DNA of 64,000 nucleotides, from the NCBI RefSeq assembly GCF_024170005.1, contig NZ_JALJXJ010000015.1, positions 62,001 through 126,000 of the forward strand, given 5' to 3'. The notes below the pieces were generated by a model, which worked only from the letters and a program-made list of their open reading frames with translations, had not been told where the DNA came from and did not search any database. Within the stretch, counting starts at the first letter, position 1. The number at the start of each line of letters is the position of its first letter. The DNA is from Azospirillum lipoferum (GTDB lineage: Bacteria > Pseudomonadota > Alphaproteobacteria > Azospirillales > Azospirillaceae). Shown piece after piece: positions 54,418-62,253 of this stretch. The position numbers and the translations under genes were made by a program.

Positions 54418-55277
54418 AGCCTCTGCATGTGCTGTGGAAGAAGCCGACCGATGCCGGGGCCTATACGGGCGGGTCGTGGATCGACAGCGGCGGGCTGGCC
54501 CTGGACAACCTGACCAGCCAGGACGTCATGGAGCTGGCCCGCTCAACCGACACGGACGAGTCGTCGACGTGGTGGCGGATCGACCTTGGCCGGCTGACAC
54601 CGTTGTCGATGTTCGCGCTGCTGAACCACAACGGCAGCACGGCGGCTCGCCGCCGGCACGTCGTCACCAACAGCCCGACTGACAGCGATGTGCCGGTCTA
54701 TGACACCGGCTGGCAGCGGATGCGGACCCCAACGGAGGTTTGGGGCGCCCAGCCTTTCGGGGCCTTCCCCTTCGACGGCATCGACACCGCTGCCTATCCG
54801 GGCGGTCTGGTCGACCTGCACGTCGCGCCGTCGACCGTCTATGGCCGCTACCTCTTCACCTACCTGTCCGACATCAACAACCCGGCCGGCTATCTCCAAC
54901 TGGGGCGCTTCATGGCTGGCGAGGTGTGGACGCAGTCGATGGCCTTTGGCGTCAAGGTACGGACAGCAGACCCGAGCGAAGCCCGGCGGACCCGGGGCGG
55001 CCGGCGGCTGGTGCGCCGTCTGCCGCGCTATCGCGAGCTGTCGATCAGCTTCGAGCACATAACCGAGCGGGACGCCATGGCGACCGCCTTCGAGATCGAC
55101 CGGCAGCTTGGGAAGAGCGGCGATTTCCTGCTGATCTACGACCCTGACGACGCTCCCGCCATCCGTTTCCGCCGCACCGTCTACGCCGCCCTGACCGACA
55201 CCAGCGGCATTACTACCACCACCGCCACCATTCCCCGCCGTTACAGCTGGGGTATCACCGCCGAGGAGTTGATCTGA
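54414..55277 (+). CDS. Tail protein, discoidin-like beta domain
   Basis: The 287-residue protein has a beta-sandwich-like region (SSTWWRIDLGRLTPLSMFAL, NHNGSTAARRRHVV) resembling discoidin/carbohydrate-binding folds, and a C-terminal strand-rich part (RELSISFEHITERDAMATAF). It is coupled to genes on both sides. A role in the tail tip or host-surface contact is likely. Confidence 0.6.
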   Translation: MKPLHVLWKKPTDAGAYTGGSWIDSGGLALDNLTSQDVMELARSTDTDESSTWWRIDLGRLTPLSMFALLNHNGSTAARRRHVVTNSPTDSDVPVYDTGWQRMRTPTEVWGAQPFGAFPFDGIDTAAYPGGLVDLHVAPSTVYGRYLFTYLSDINNPAGYLQLGRFMAGEVWTQSMAFGVKVRTADPSEARRTRGGRRLVRRLPRYRELSISFEHITERDAMATAFEIDRQLGKSGDFLLIYDPDDAPAIRFRRTVYAALTDTSGITTTTATIPRRYSWGITAEELI

Positions 55278-57469
55278 TGGCGACGTTCAACGGTACCGAC
55301 TGGACCTTCGCCGACTTCTCGGGGGAGGATGGATACAAATATGCCGAGAACTGGGATCAGTTCTGGGATGACGTCATCGCCGAAATGGATGACCGCCGTA
55401 CTGAACTGGGCGCGTCGAAGCTGGACGTTGCCGGCGACGGCTCGGCGGTGACGGTGATGCCGACGGGCGGAACGACTGCACAATCGCTGGCGGCTCTGTT
55501 CGGCCGCGTCGTGTATCTGGAGGCTATGGGTGCCGTCGGCAACGGCATTGCCAACGACCGGCCGGCATTCGCCGCGGCCCTCGCCCGCATCCAGGCCATG
55601 GGCGGTGGACGCATCGTCGGTAAACACGGCGCTACCTACCGGCTCGATTACACCTCCGGTGCCCTCACGACGCTCGCCACGCTGACCGATTGCCGGGGCG
55701 TCCACTTCGACATGCCGGGCTCGACGATCCAGGTGGACCGCACCTTCACCGGGTCCGAGTATTTCGACCTGATCCGGCTCGCTGGCTGCTACTTCGTCGA
55801 CATCGACATTGGCCACATCATTGGGGCCGTCCAGCCGCGCACGGAGCAGTACCAGCGCGGATGGCGCAGCTTCTACCTGTACGGCACTGCAACATCTGGT
55901 GGGTGCCAGCATGTGCGCTCCCGGTTCAAGCAGACCGGCGGCATCAACACCCTATTCATCTGGCGCGATCCGACCGACCCGGCGAGCTACAACAGCCGCT
56001 ACATCGACGTGGACATCGAAGCCATCGGTGTCGGTTACGGCCTCAATCTCGCCTCTGCCGGTTCCAACGTCACCGGCCGGGTACGCTGTGACGGCTGCTG
56101 GCGGTCGTTCATCGCCTACGGCGTCGAAGACATCGACCTCGACATCTCCGACAAGAACCACACATCGCACTCGTGCAAGATGGGGGCGAACACCACGCCG
56201 GCCATCCTGCGCAACGTGCGGATCAACTATCTGTCTGAAGACAGGACGGTGGACGAGGCCGGCGGCTTCTGTGTCGATTTCGAGTTGCGTTCCGACACCC
56301 CGATCCTGCTGGAGAACATTGACGTCACGATCACCTGCAAGGACGCCGGCTACGCCCAGCGGGGCGGCTTCTTTGGCTTGCGCAAGACGCTGGCGGACGG
56401 GACCGTTGATACGACAGCGCGCGGGCACATCGTCCGGAACGTCAAGGTGCGTGGCATCATCGACGGGGTACAGGATGTTGCGGCCTGGAGCTGGGCGCCC
56501 AACGTGGTGGAGGTGTGCAAAGGCTGGGGCACGGGCGACTATGTCGACAACATCGAGGTCGGCCCCTTCGTCGTGACGGGCAACACCGGGTCCGTCATCT
56601 ACGTCGACGCCGCGACCATCCGTTCCGGCCTGCACCTCCACGACATCCGCACGGTGGGCAGCGTCACCGTGGCGGGCACTCTGCCGCCGATGTCGCAGGT
56701 GGCTCGCGTCACCGACAAGAACGGCACCATCGGCTGGCAGGCCGCCGCTCCTGCGCTGTTGCCGGATGGCTCCGCATCCGCCCCCGCGGTTGCCTTCTCA
56801 GCCGACACCAACACCGGTCTTTACCGGTTGGGCTCCGACAAGCTGGGCCTCGCGACCGGCGGGGCCGTTCGGACGGTGATCGACAGCGCGGGCGCGTTGA
56901 TCCAGGGGCATACGACCGGGCTGTCCATCGGTGCCGGTGGCGGCCAGTCGCCGCAGGTCCAGACCCACGGGACCGGCTTCAACACCGGCATCGGCTCCTG
57001 CCGCTGGGACGCCGCCAGCGTCTTCGGCGCCCAGCTGACCCTCGCGCACAGCCGCGGTGCCATCGGGACGCATGGCGCCCTGGTGAACGGCGACGAATGC
57101 GGTTGTATCTGGTTTACCGCCAGCGATGGCACGACCTTCATGCCTGCCGCTGATATCCGAGGCTGGATCGACGGCACACCATCGGCCGGCTACATGCCGG
57201 GCATGCTGGTCTTTGGCACCACTGCCACCGGCGGCGGATCGCCGGTTGAGCGGCTGCGGATCAGCGGCGACGGCACGATGACCCACCGCAACAACGGCAC
57301 CACCATCGTGAACGCAAGCAGCCATCTGTGCCTGCGTGCCTACACCTTCGCAACGCTGCCGAGCGCATCGCCCGCGCAGCAGAACATCGCCATCTCCGAC
57401 CGCGGCAACCGGCCGGCATGGTCGACCGGCAGTGCCTGGATTTGGGCTGACGGCACCACCGTTTCCTGA
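55277..57469 (+). CDS. Tailspike with parallel beta-helix
   Basis: The 730-residue protein has a pectate-lyase-like start (ALARIQAMGGGRIVGKHGAT, then RLDYTSGALTTLATLTDCRG) and repeating short beta rungs through the centre. The C-terminal trimerisation-type region reads VAFSADTNTGLYRLGSDKLG, as in phage fibres. It probably binds or cleaves capsule or O-antigen. The active site is not identifiable by eye. Confidence 0.75.
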   Translation: MATFNGTDWTFADFSGEDGYKYAENWDQFWDDVIAEMDDRRTELGASKLDVAGDGSAVTVMPTGGTTAQSLAALFGRVVYLEAMGAVGNGIANDRPAFAAALARIQAMGGGRIVGKHGATYRLDYTSGALTTLATLTDCRGVHFDMPGSTIQVDRTFTGSEYFDLIRLAGCYFVDIDIGHIIGAVQPRTEQYQRGWRSFYLYGTATSGGCQHVRSRFKQTGGINTLFIWRDPTDPASYNSRYIDVDIEAIGVGYGLNLASAGSNVTGRVRCDGCWRSFIAYGVEDIDLDISDKNHTSHSCKMGANTTPAILRNVRINYLSEDRTVDEAGGFCVDFELRSDTPILLENIDVTITCKDAGYAQRGGFFGLRKTLADGTVDTTARGHIVRNVKVRGIIDGVQDVAAWSWAPNVVEVCKGWGTGDYVDNIEVGPFVVTGNTGSVIYVDAATIRSGLHLHDIRTVGSVTVAGTLPPMSQVARVTDKNGTIGWQAAAPALLPDGSASAPAVAFSADTNTGLYRLGSDKLGLATGGAVRTVIDSAGALIQGHTTGLSIGAGGGQSPQVQTHGTGFNTGIGSCRWDAASVFGAQLTLAHSRGAIGTHGALVNGDECGCIWFTASDGTTFMPAADIRGWIDGTPSAGYMPGMLVFGTTATGGGSPVERLRISGDGTMTHRNNGTTIVNASSHLCLRAYTFATLPSASPAQQNIAISDRGNRPAWSTGSAWIWADGTTVS

Positions 57470-57480
57470 GGAGCATCAAC

Positions 57481-57810
57481 ATGCAGACCCAAAAGTACCC
57501 CTATGAATTTCTGGTGCGCTGGGACCAGACCGGACAGCTGTCCGGCGCGCACGTCCAACATCGCTACGTCATCCTTGACGATGACGGTACCAAGATCGGC
57601 GAGACCCTTGGGCCGGCCGAACCGCTGACGCTGGACACCGCCGCCGGCTTCCCGCTGAGCGCCATGCTGACCCAGGTGCAGATCGACGCCCTCACGGCAA
57701 AGGCCGCCGCCGACGCCGAACGGGATGCGGCCATGGTCGCGCGCGACGCCGCCCTGGCACGCGTAGCCCAGCTGGAGGCGCAGATCAGCGAAATGCCTCT
57801 CGCTGAATAG
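57481..57810 (+). CDS. Small protein after the tailspike (possible fibre chaperone)
   Basis: The 109-residue protein has a beta N-terminal part (KYPYEFLVRWDQTGQLSGAH) and a C-terminal coiled coil (AERDAAMVARDAALARVAQL). GAGGAG precedes the start 11 bases after the tailspike stop. Position suggests a tail fibre assembly or accessory protein. Confidence 0.6.
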   Translation: MQTQKYPYEFLVRWDQTGQLSGAHVQHRYVILDDDGTKIGETLGPAEPLTLDTAAGFPLSAMLTQVQIDALTAKAAADAERDAAMVARDAALARVAQLEAQISEMPLAE

Positions 57811-57841
57811 CCGCGACAACACTCCAACTCCTGACTGATCC

Positions 57842-57863
57842 GGCGCCCGCGAGGCGCCTTTTT
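57842..57863 (+). terminator. Terminator at the end of the tail operon
   Basis: GGCGCC-cgcga-GGCGCC followed by TTTTT. The sequence GCGACAACACTCCA upstream and CTTTTTCATGC in it recur around 58835-58879, on the other side of the FkbM gene. Confidence 0.75.
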
Positions 57864-57940
57864 CATGCCTGGAAGGAAGACGCGGGCGACCTTCGCAAGA
57901 TCGGTCGCTCGATAACCTTATAATAAATGAGGGGGTCATT

Positions 57941-58756
57941 TTATACAGCAGACGGGCGGTTCCAGGTCTTGAGTGCACGGTAGGGGCTGTCTTTGTGAAC
58001 AAGAATAAGATCCACTTGCCATAGCCCGCTGTCTGCGGGGCGATACAAGAAGTCGACCACGTCGTATGGGATGAAATCAAATGGTTCGAAAAAATTGATA
58101 ATCTTTGAAAATCTCGGATTTTCATCCAGGAGTGTGGCCTCTACCACAAAAACCGACTCTTTTGTTATGAGAGATGTCGCCCCTTTCAAAACTTCAATCT
58201 CCGCGCCGTCAACATCAACTTTCACCAAATACGGGCCTTTGAAGTTCGAGTTTGAGCGGATGTCGTTGAGGGATATGCCGTTTACTGTTCGGTACACCTC
58301 TCCCTCTTCATGTGGGTTATCTCCAATCGTCGAGTAAAGACGGTTCTTCGATATCCACAGATTTATTGGGCCGCTTTGAGCAGTAACCGCAGCCATATGG
58401 TATTCGGCGCTTTTGAGCTTTGCGCACAAGGACTGAAGAGCATGCTCGCATTCAGCAACAGGCTCAAACATCACATGATGTGCGTGAGGGAAAACATTAA
58501 TGAGCGGTGGTGTTCCGAACTGTGCTCCAACGTCAAAGACAGTGGCGGGATTGAACCCCCCGTTCTGAAGGATCGCTAATGCCATGTGCTTCGACATTCT
58601 GGTAAATACTGATTGGCCATTTACAAGAGCAAAAAGGGCGGTAGCAATTGGATCTCCAGGAAAAGATTTTAGATATTTCTTGTACTCTTGTTGAGCATCT
58701 CCTAAGTTTCCCGATATATGCGTTGCGACAATTTTTAGCAATGCCTCGGCGGTCAT
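57941..58756 (-). CDS. FkbM-family methyltransferase (moron)
   Basis: The 271-residue protein has the SAM-binding start VFDVGAQFGTPPLINVFPHA, an EPV motif (VMFEPVAECEHA) and the FkbM end (YLVKVDVDGAEIEVLKGATS, VVEATLLDEN). FkbM enzymes O-methylate sugars or polyketides. The gene is AT-rich, on the opposite strand to the late genes and flanked by direct repeats, so it is acquired cargo. Modifying the host surface polysaccharide is a plausible role in superinfection immunity. Confidence 0.85.
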   Translation of the reverse strand: MTAEALLKIVATHISGNLGDAQQEYKKYLKSFPGDPIATALFALVNGQSVFTRMSKHMALAILQNGGFNPATVFDVGAQFGTPPLINVFPHAHHVMFEPVAECEHALQSLCAKLKSAEYHMAAVTAQSGPINLWISKNRLYSTIGDNPHEEGEVYRTVNGISLNDIRSNSNFKGPYLVKVDVDGAEIEVLKGATSLITKESVFVVEATLLDENPRFSKIINFFEPFDFIPYDVVDFLYRPADSGLWQVDLILVHKDSPYRALKTWNRPSAV

Positions 58757-58854
58757 GAGCGATCCCTCAAGAGAATGATCTTATAGGGACAACTACCGTA
58801 CTTTCCAGCCGCGCGGTAGTGCCCCGTAGCCCTGCGACAACACTCCACCTGCCC

Positions 58855-58876
58855 GGCCGCCGCGAGCGGCCTTTTT
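58855..58876 (+). terminator. Terminator before the endolysin gene
   Basis: GGCCGC-cgcga-GCGGCC followed by TTTTT, with the same loop as the hairpin at 57842. Preceded by GCGACAACACTCCA (58834-58847), the partner of the copy at about 57813. Confidence 0.75.
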
Positions 58877-58897
58877 CATGCGCGGAGGATCTGAACC

Positions 58898-59458
58898 ATG
58901 GTGACGCTCACCACCGAAACCATCATCGACACCATCCTCCGCCGGGAGGGATGGCCACGCTACACCGACCGGTCCAGCGACCGCGGCGGCCCGACGAAGG
59001 GCGGCATCACGCTGGAGACGCTGACCAGCTGGAGGAAGCGCCCGGTCATAGCGGCCGATGTCGCCGCCCTGGACGAGGCCGAGGTGCGGGCGATCTACCG
59101 CGTCCGCTACATCGAGGAGCCGGGCTTCGCCAGCATCACCGACGACGTCCTGCGCGCCCTGGTGATCGACAGCGGCGTGAACCACGGAACCGGGCGCGCG
59201 TCCACATGGCTCCAGGACGCTGTCAACGACGTTGCCGGTCGGCCGCTGCTGAAGGTGGACGGCGCTGTCGGCCCTAAGACGCTGGCGGCGGTCAACGGCG
59301 CCGATGCGGCCGAGTTGTGGCGCTCCGTCTTCGCAAGCCGCATGCGGTTCTATGGTCAGATCATCACCGGAGACGCCCGCAAGCGCGGACGGACCGAAGA
59401 CGACGCGCTAAATGCTGCCGGGTGGCTCAACCGGCTGGCCGAGTTCATAGAGGTGTGA
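58898..59458 (+). CDS. GH108 endolysin with PG-binding domain
   Basis: The 186-residue enzyme has the glycoside hydrolase 108 core with catalytic Glu in LRREGWPRYTD and GGPTKGGITLETLTSW, and a C-terminal peptidoglycan-binding part (RPLLKVDGAVGPKTLAAVNG). It lacks a signal peptide, so release needs the holin at 60220. GGAGG precedes the start. This gene is the counterpart of the fragment at 12970-13099 in remnant A. Confidence 0.92.
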   Translation: MVTLTTETIIDTILRREGWPRYTDRSSDRGGPTKGGITLETLTSWRKRPVIAADVAALDEAEVRAIYRVRYIEEPGFASITDDVLRALVIDSGVNHGTGRASTWLQDAVNDVAGRPLLKVDGAVGPKTLAAVNGADAAELWRSVFASRMRFYGQIITGDARKRGRTEDDALNAAGWLNRLAEFIEV

Positions 59459-59765
59459 CCACCGGGTAGGACGCCACCCCCTCTGTATTCCGTACCCGCT
59501 GCCAGGGCAGGATCGGCGAGCCGGTTGCGGTATTTGCCCGGTCGTCCGGCGGTCATGGGCTGCGACGTGAACGTGCTGAGCAAATGCTCCCCCGCCACTA
59601 AACGGCCGAACCGCTTCGCAGAAACGCATCCTACCACCACAAACCGCCTGCTCCATTTTCAATTCCGGATCACAAAAAATCCGCAAAATCAATGCATAAA
59701 ATCATAAATTTTCATTTTTTTGGGCTTATTCTCCTTCTTATCGTTTTCAACTGGGAGGTAAGGCA
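59459..59765. other. Intergenic region between endolysin and structural gene
   Basis: No supported gene. The last ~70 bp are strongly AT-rich, with a run of T, and end in GGGAGG before the ATG at 59766, so a promoter for the next gene is likely here. Confidence 0.45.
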
Positions 59766-60110
59766 ATGAACGCCGTGAAAGCTGGTCATTTCTCTTTCAA
59801 CAATGTCGCCTCTAACAATACTTCTCTGGAAATCATTAGCCCGTCTGCCAATATTGCTGGTGCGATCGTTCGTACAGCAGTCTTGAATTTGTACGGCGCG
59901 GGGGTGGTCTATCTTATCACCGGCACCTCAGCACCCGGTGCCATCGGAACTGGCACGTCAGTTCTCTCCAGCCACTACGCGCCGCAGGCTTCGGGAATGG
60001 TCATTCCCTATTCGATTGAGCTTCCGCCCGGTAAGGGGCTGTGGCTGCGCCCCGAAGGTACGCCGGCAGGTGGCGGTATCCATGTGACCTACGATCTCTA
60101 CTCCGCTTAA
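59766..60110 (+). CDS. Small hypothetical structural protein
   Basis: The 114-residue beta-rich protein (SNNTSLEIISPSANIAGAIV, SYYAPQASG-type turns, GGGIHVTYDLYSA) lies between endolysin and holin. In remnant A the C1q-like gene fills this slot, so this position seems to hold interchangeable virion or fibre genes. The family is not known. GGGAGG precedes the start. Confidence 0.6.
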   Translation: MNAVKAGHFSFNNVASNNTSLEIISPSANIAGAIVRTAVLNLYGAGVVYLITGTSAPGAIGTGTSVLSSHYAPQASGMVIPYSIELPPGKGLWLRPEGTPAGGGIHVTYDLYSA

Positions 60111-60168
60111 CCCCTTGCGCCACCTGACCTCTGGTCCGGATCGCTCCGGCCTGGGGCTCCCTTTCACG

Positions 60169-60197
60169 GCCCGCCCTTCCCGGCGGGCCTTTTCTTT
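60169..60197 (+). terminator. Terminator before the holin gene
   Basis: GCCCGCC (60169-60175) pairs with GGCGGGC (60182-60188), followed by CTTTTCTTT. The holin ribosome site AGAAGGAGG follows at once. Remnant A has a degraded equivalent near 14300. Confidence 0.65.
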
Positions 60198-60219
60198 GCC
60201 AGAAGGAGGGGCAACTAAC

Positions 60220-60627
60220 ATGGCCGTAGCTATCCCGCTCATCACCGCGTTAACCCCCCTCATCTCCGACCTGATCGACCGTATTCCCGATCCGGACGCC
60301 AAGGCTAAGGCGGCAGCCGAAGCCAACGCCAAGTTGGTGGGCATGCTCCAGGCTGGCGACGCGGCGCAGCTCCAGGTGAACGCCGCAGAGGCGACCAACC
60401 CGTCCGTTTTCGTCTCGGGCTGGCGGCCGGCTGTCGGCTGGGTCTGCGTCCTGGGCCTGCTGGTCCAGACCGTCGGCTATCCGCTGATGGGGTGGGGCCT
60501 GTCCATCTGGTCACCCGGCACGCCCATGCCGCAGATCGACACCGACACGCTGATGGGCCTGCTGGTGCCGATGCTGGGGTTGGCTGGATACCGAACCTTC
60601 GAGAAGGTCAAGGGGGTGGCGCGTTGA
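60220..60627 (+). CDS. 3TM holin, gene-transfer-agent type
   Basis: The 135-residue protein (VAIPLITALTPLISDLIDRI, WVCVLGLLVQTVGYPLMGWG, TLMGLLVPMLGLAGYRTFEK) fits the GTA_holin_3TM family: three hydrophobic stretches with an Ala-rich soluble segment between the first two. It forms pores for endolysin release. An upstream in-frame start is possible but lacks a ribosome site. The broken copy in remnant A is at 14343-14728. Confidence 0.88.
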   Translation: MAVAIPLITALTPLISDLIDRIPDPDAKAKAAAEANAKLVGMLQAGDAAQLQVNAAEATNPSVFVSGWRPAVGWVCVLGLLVQTVGYPLMGWGLSIWSPGTPMPQIDTDTLMGLLVPMLGLAGYRTFEKVKGVAR

Positions 60628-60662
60628 CACGGCAAAGGGCGTCTCGATGCGGGACGGCCTGT

Positions 60663-60702
60663 CGCCACATCCGCCACAAGGCTCGCCACAACATCCGCCA
60701 CA
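60663..60702. repeat. Integrase arm-type repeats, right end
   Basis: CGCCACA occurs four times, starting at 60663, 60672, 60684 and 60696, about 130-170 bp from the right att core. Compared with remnant A this end has one extra pair, by a 24-bp duplication. These are candidate integrase or excisionase sites. Confidence 0.5.
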
Positions 60703-60829
60703 GGCCCATGCGGGCGCGTTCGGGCGGGCTAGGATTTCTGCGGGTTAGAGCAGACACAGCAAAACAGGCGTAAAAGCCCGAGTGGCTTCGCCTGCACCAA
60801 CCAACCCGCTGATCTTAAAGGAGGGAAGA

Positions 60830-60875
60830 TGGTGCCCAGGGACGGAGTCGAACCGCCGACACGGGGATTTTCAGT
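60830..60875 (-). other. att core: 3' half of tRNA-Phe, right end of prophage B
   Basis: These 46 bases equal 14907-14952 exactly. Beyond 60875 the sequence is not a tRNA 5' half (TTGCAAACAGCG), so no complete tRNA-Phe is formed here either. The functional tRNA must lie elsewhere, possibly right of the window. Confidence 0.85.
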
Positions 60876-61073
60876 TGCAAACAGCGTAGCTTAAGCTGTT
60901 GATTCTGAATGATTACGCTGCGTTATGTGCTAGCATTGTGCTAATGCTACCGCCTTAGGTATATTATCCTTCTTTGGGTTGGTTGCTCTATGACGGGTCC
61001 TGAACCTTGCCAAAAATTAGCGAGTTATCTCGAAGATTTGGATGGGAGAGCTAACTAGCAGAAAAATGAAAAC
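60876..61073. other. Non-coding DNA right of att
   Basis: No gene is seen. The stretch is AT-rich and contains GTGCTAGCATTGTGCTAATGC, a near-repeat of TGTGCTA at 60929 and 60942. It could be the arm region of another element next to the att core. Confidence 0.35.
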
Positions 61074-61301
61074 TCATTTAGCTCTAGTATTTTCAAAAAT
61101 TCGTTTTATGAACTCTGCAGATCCAGGGCCTTTAAGTAGCTGATCTGGCATACCAATTGTATTGGTAGCATCCTTATTCAGAACAGACATTTTTACCATA
61201 CCATCTTTTGGATCAACGGTGACAATAATGCGCTTTATTTTAGAGTCTGGAGTATTTTTTATGAGAAGTGCAGTTTCTCTGGGGGTTTTTGGTTTTTTCA
61301 T
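61074..61301 (-). CDS. Small protein paired with the nuclease-like gene (possible immunity or partner)
   Basis: The 75-residue protein MKKPKTPRETALLIKNTPDS, then RIIVTVDPKDGMVKMSVLNK, is small and AT-rich in coding. Its ATG overlaps the upstream stop (ATGA) with AAGGAAGG as ribosome site, so it is made together with the 168-residue protein. No family known. Confidence 0.6.
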   Translation of the reverse strand: MKKPKTPRETALLIKNTPDSKIKRIIVTVDPKDGMVKMSVLNKDATNTIGMPDQLLKGPGSAEFIKRIFENTRAK

Positions 61302-61804
61302 TGCGCCTTCCTTCCATTTATAACGTTGTGCGCCCATTTCTCAACATACTCTTGACTTCCTTGTCGACCGCTTTTAGTCTTCTTTAGATATCGTGTCGGA
61401 TTATTTGTCATGGATGAACCGTCTATCGTTTTGACTTCAATAATTAACACTGGCTTTGTTGGATCGTCGGACACCCATACTTGATCAGGGCCGGTTATGC
61501 CGTCTGCTTTTGATGGCACAAGCCGGTATCCCGGAAAGGCCTTTTGAATAGCGACCGCAGCCACGTGTTCTCCGAGCTCTCCCTTTTCGTGGGGCTGATT
61601 TGGGGAGCGCACTTGAGGGGTATCAAGTGGATTGGTTTCCACTACCTGCGTGATATCATCATCCGCCAAGACACACCTGTAGTGAAACGGGGTTAGGTAC
61701 GCGAGCGGTGATTTTACCCTTCTAGCTCCGCCATGCATAGCTGTGAGTTGCAGTGCGACAATTCGTCGAGACTTATTACTAATGAGTGGGGTTCTGCGCC
61801 CCAC
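61298..61804 (-). CDS. PD-(D/E)XK-like nuclease domain protein
   Basis: The 168-residue protein has a restriction-endonuclease-like pattern in its C-terminal half: Glu in KGELGEHVAAVAIQKAF, GPDQVWVSDD (Asp), VLIIEVKT (ExK) and SGRQGSQEYVEKWA. This arrangement resembles nuclease toxin domains of polymorphic toxin systems. The GTG start at 61804 follows GAAGGGAAG by about nine bases; an ATG at 61738 is an alternative. The N-terminal 70 residues are unassigned. Toxin or DNA-repair/restriction use is inferred. Confidence 0.55.
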   Translation of the reverse strand: MGRRTPLISNKSRRIVALQLTAMHGGARRVKSPLAYLTPFHYRCVLADDDITQVVETNPLDTPQVRSPNQPHEKGELGEHVAAVAIQKAFPGYRLVPSKADGITGPDQVWVSDDPTKPVLIIEVKTIDGSSMTNNPTRYLKKTKSGRQGSQEYVEKWAHNVINGRKAQ

Positions 61805-61911
61805 AACGATTCGCTTCCCTTCTTAAGCGACACACTTAGGCATTGCGTAGATCTGGTTCAGGGTTGAGGCCAATCAACGCAGCACAATGCTAGAGGAGAG
61901 CTCAGAAATAC

Positions 61912-62253
61912 CTAATGATCGCCTGACAGCATGATCGTCAGCACTCGCACGGTCAAGCTGGGATCGGCGGCATCGGAGGACAGGTAGGTCATGGTAGGGT
62001 CGTAGTAGTCGATCTTCCACATGATCCGCGTTTCCCGCACCATCATCGTCGCACAGTCATGTTCGCCATGCGGATCGTTATCCACCGTGAAGGCGTTGAA
62101 GGTGCGAACCCCTGCCAGGATGAGACTGACGTGCAGGGGATCGAGCGCCGTGATGCCAGCAGTGATGACCACCCGGCCACCCTCGAAGGTGCGGCGCAGA
62201 TGGTCGTTGAGGCGTGCGATTTCCGCCGCACGCCCCATCGCCTTGTCGGTCAT
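61912..62253 (-). CDS. DUF3768 protein
   Basis: The 113-residue protein fits DUF3768: ARLNDHLRRTFEGGRVVITA, FNAFTVDNDPHGEHDCATMM, IMWKIDYYDPTMTYLSSDAA and VRVLTIMLS. DUF3768 genes are typical of alphaproteobacterial plasmids and islands; function unknown. It overlaps the upstream gene by four bases. Confidence 0.8.
   Translation of the reverse strand: MTDKAMGRAAEIARLNDHLRRTFEGGRVVITAGITALDPLHVSLILAGVRTFNAFTVDNDPHGEHDCATMMVRETRIMWKIDYYDPTMTYLSSDAADPSLTVRVLTIMLSGDH

Larger units (their letters stand above)
14907..60875. mobile_element. Prophage B, HK97-type siphovirus integrated at tRNA-Phe
   Basis: A 46-bp tRNA-Phe 3' repeat bounds about 46 kb carrying integrase, repressor switch, replication module, full packaging, head and tail set, and lysis genes. 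Gene order matches temperate siphoviruses with HK97-like heads, and head and holin proteins resemble those of alphaproteobacterial gene transfer agents. Defects are an amber codon in the tape measure and a frameshift in the AIPR cargo gene; the other essential genes look intact. Confidence 0.9.

Noticed and set aside
36063..57810. Gene transfer agent rather than a prophage
   Set aside because: Integrase, att cores, CI/Cro, primase, helicase and origin repeats indicate a replicating temperate phage; only the head and holin families are shared with GTAs.
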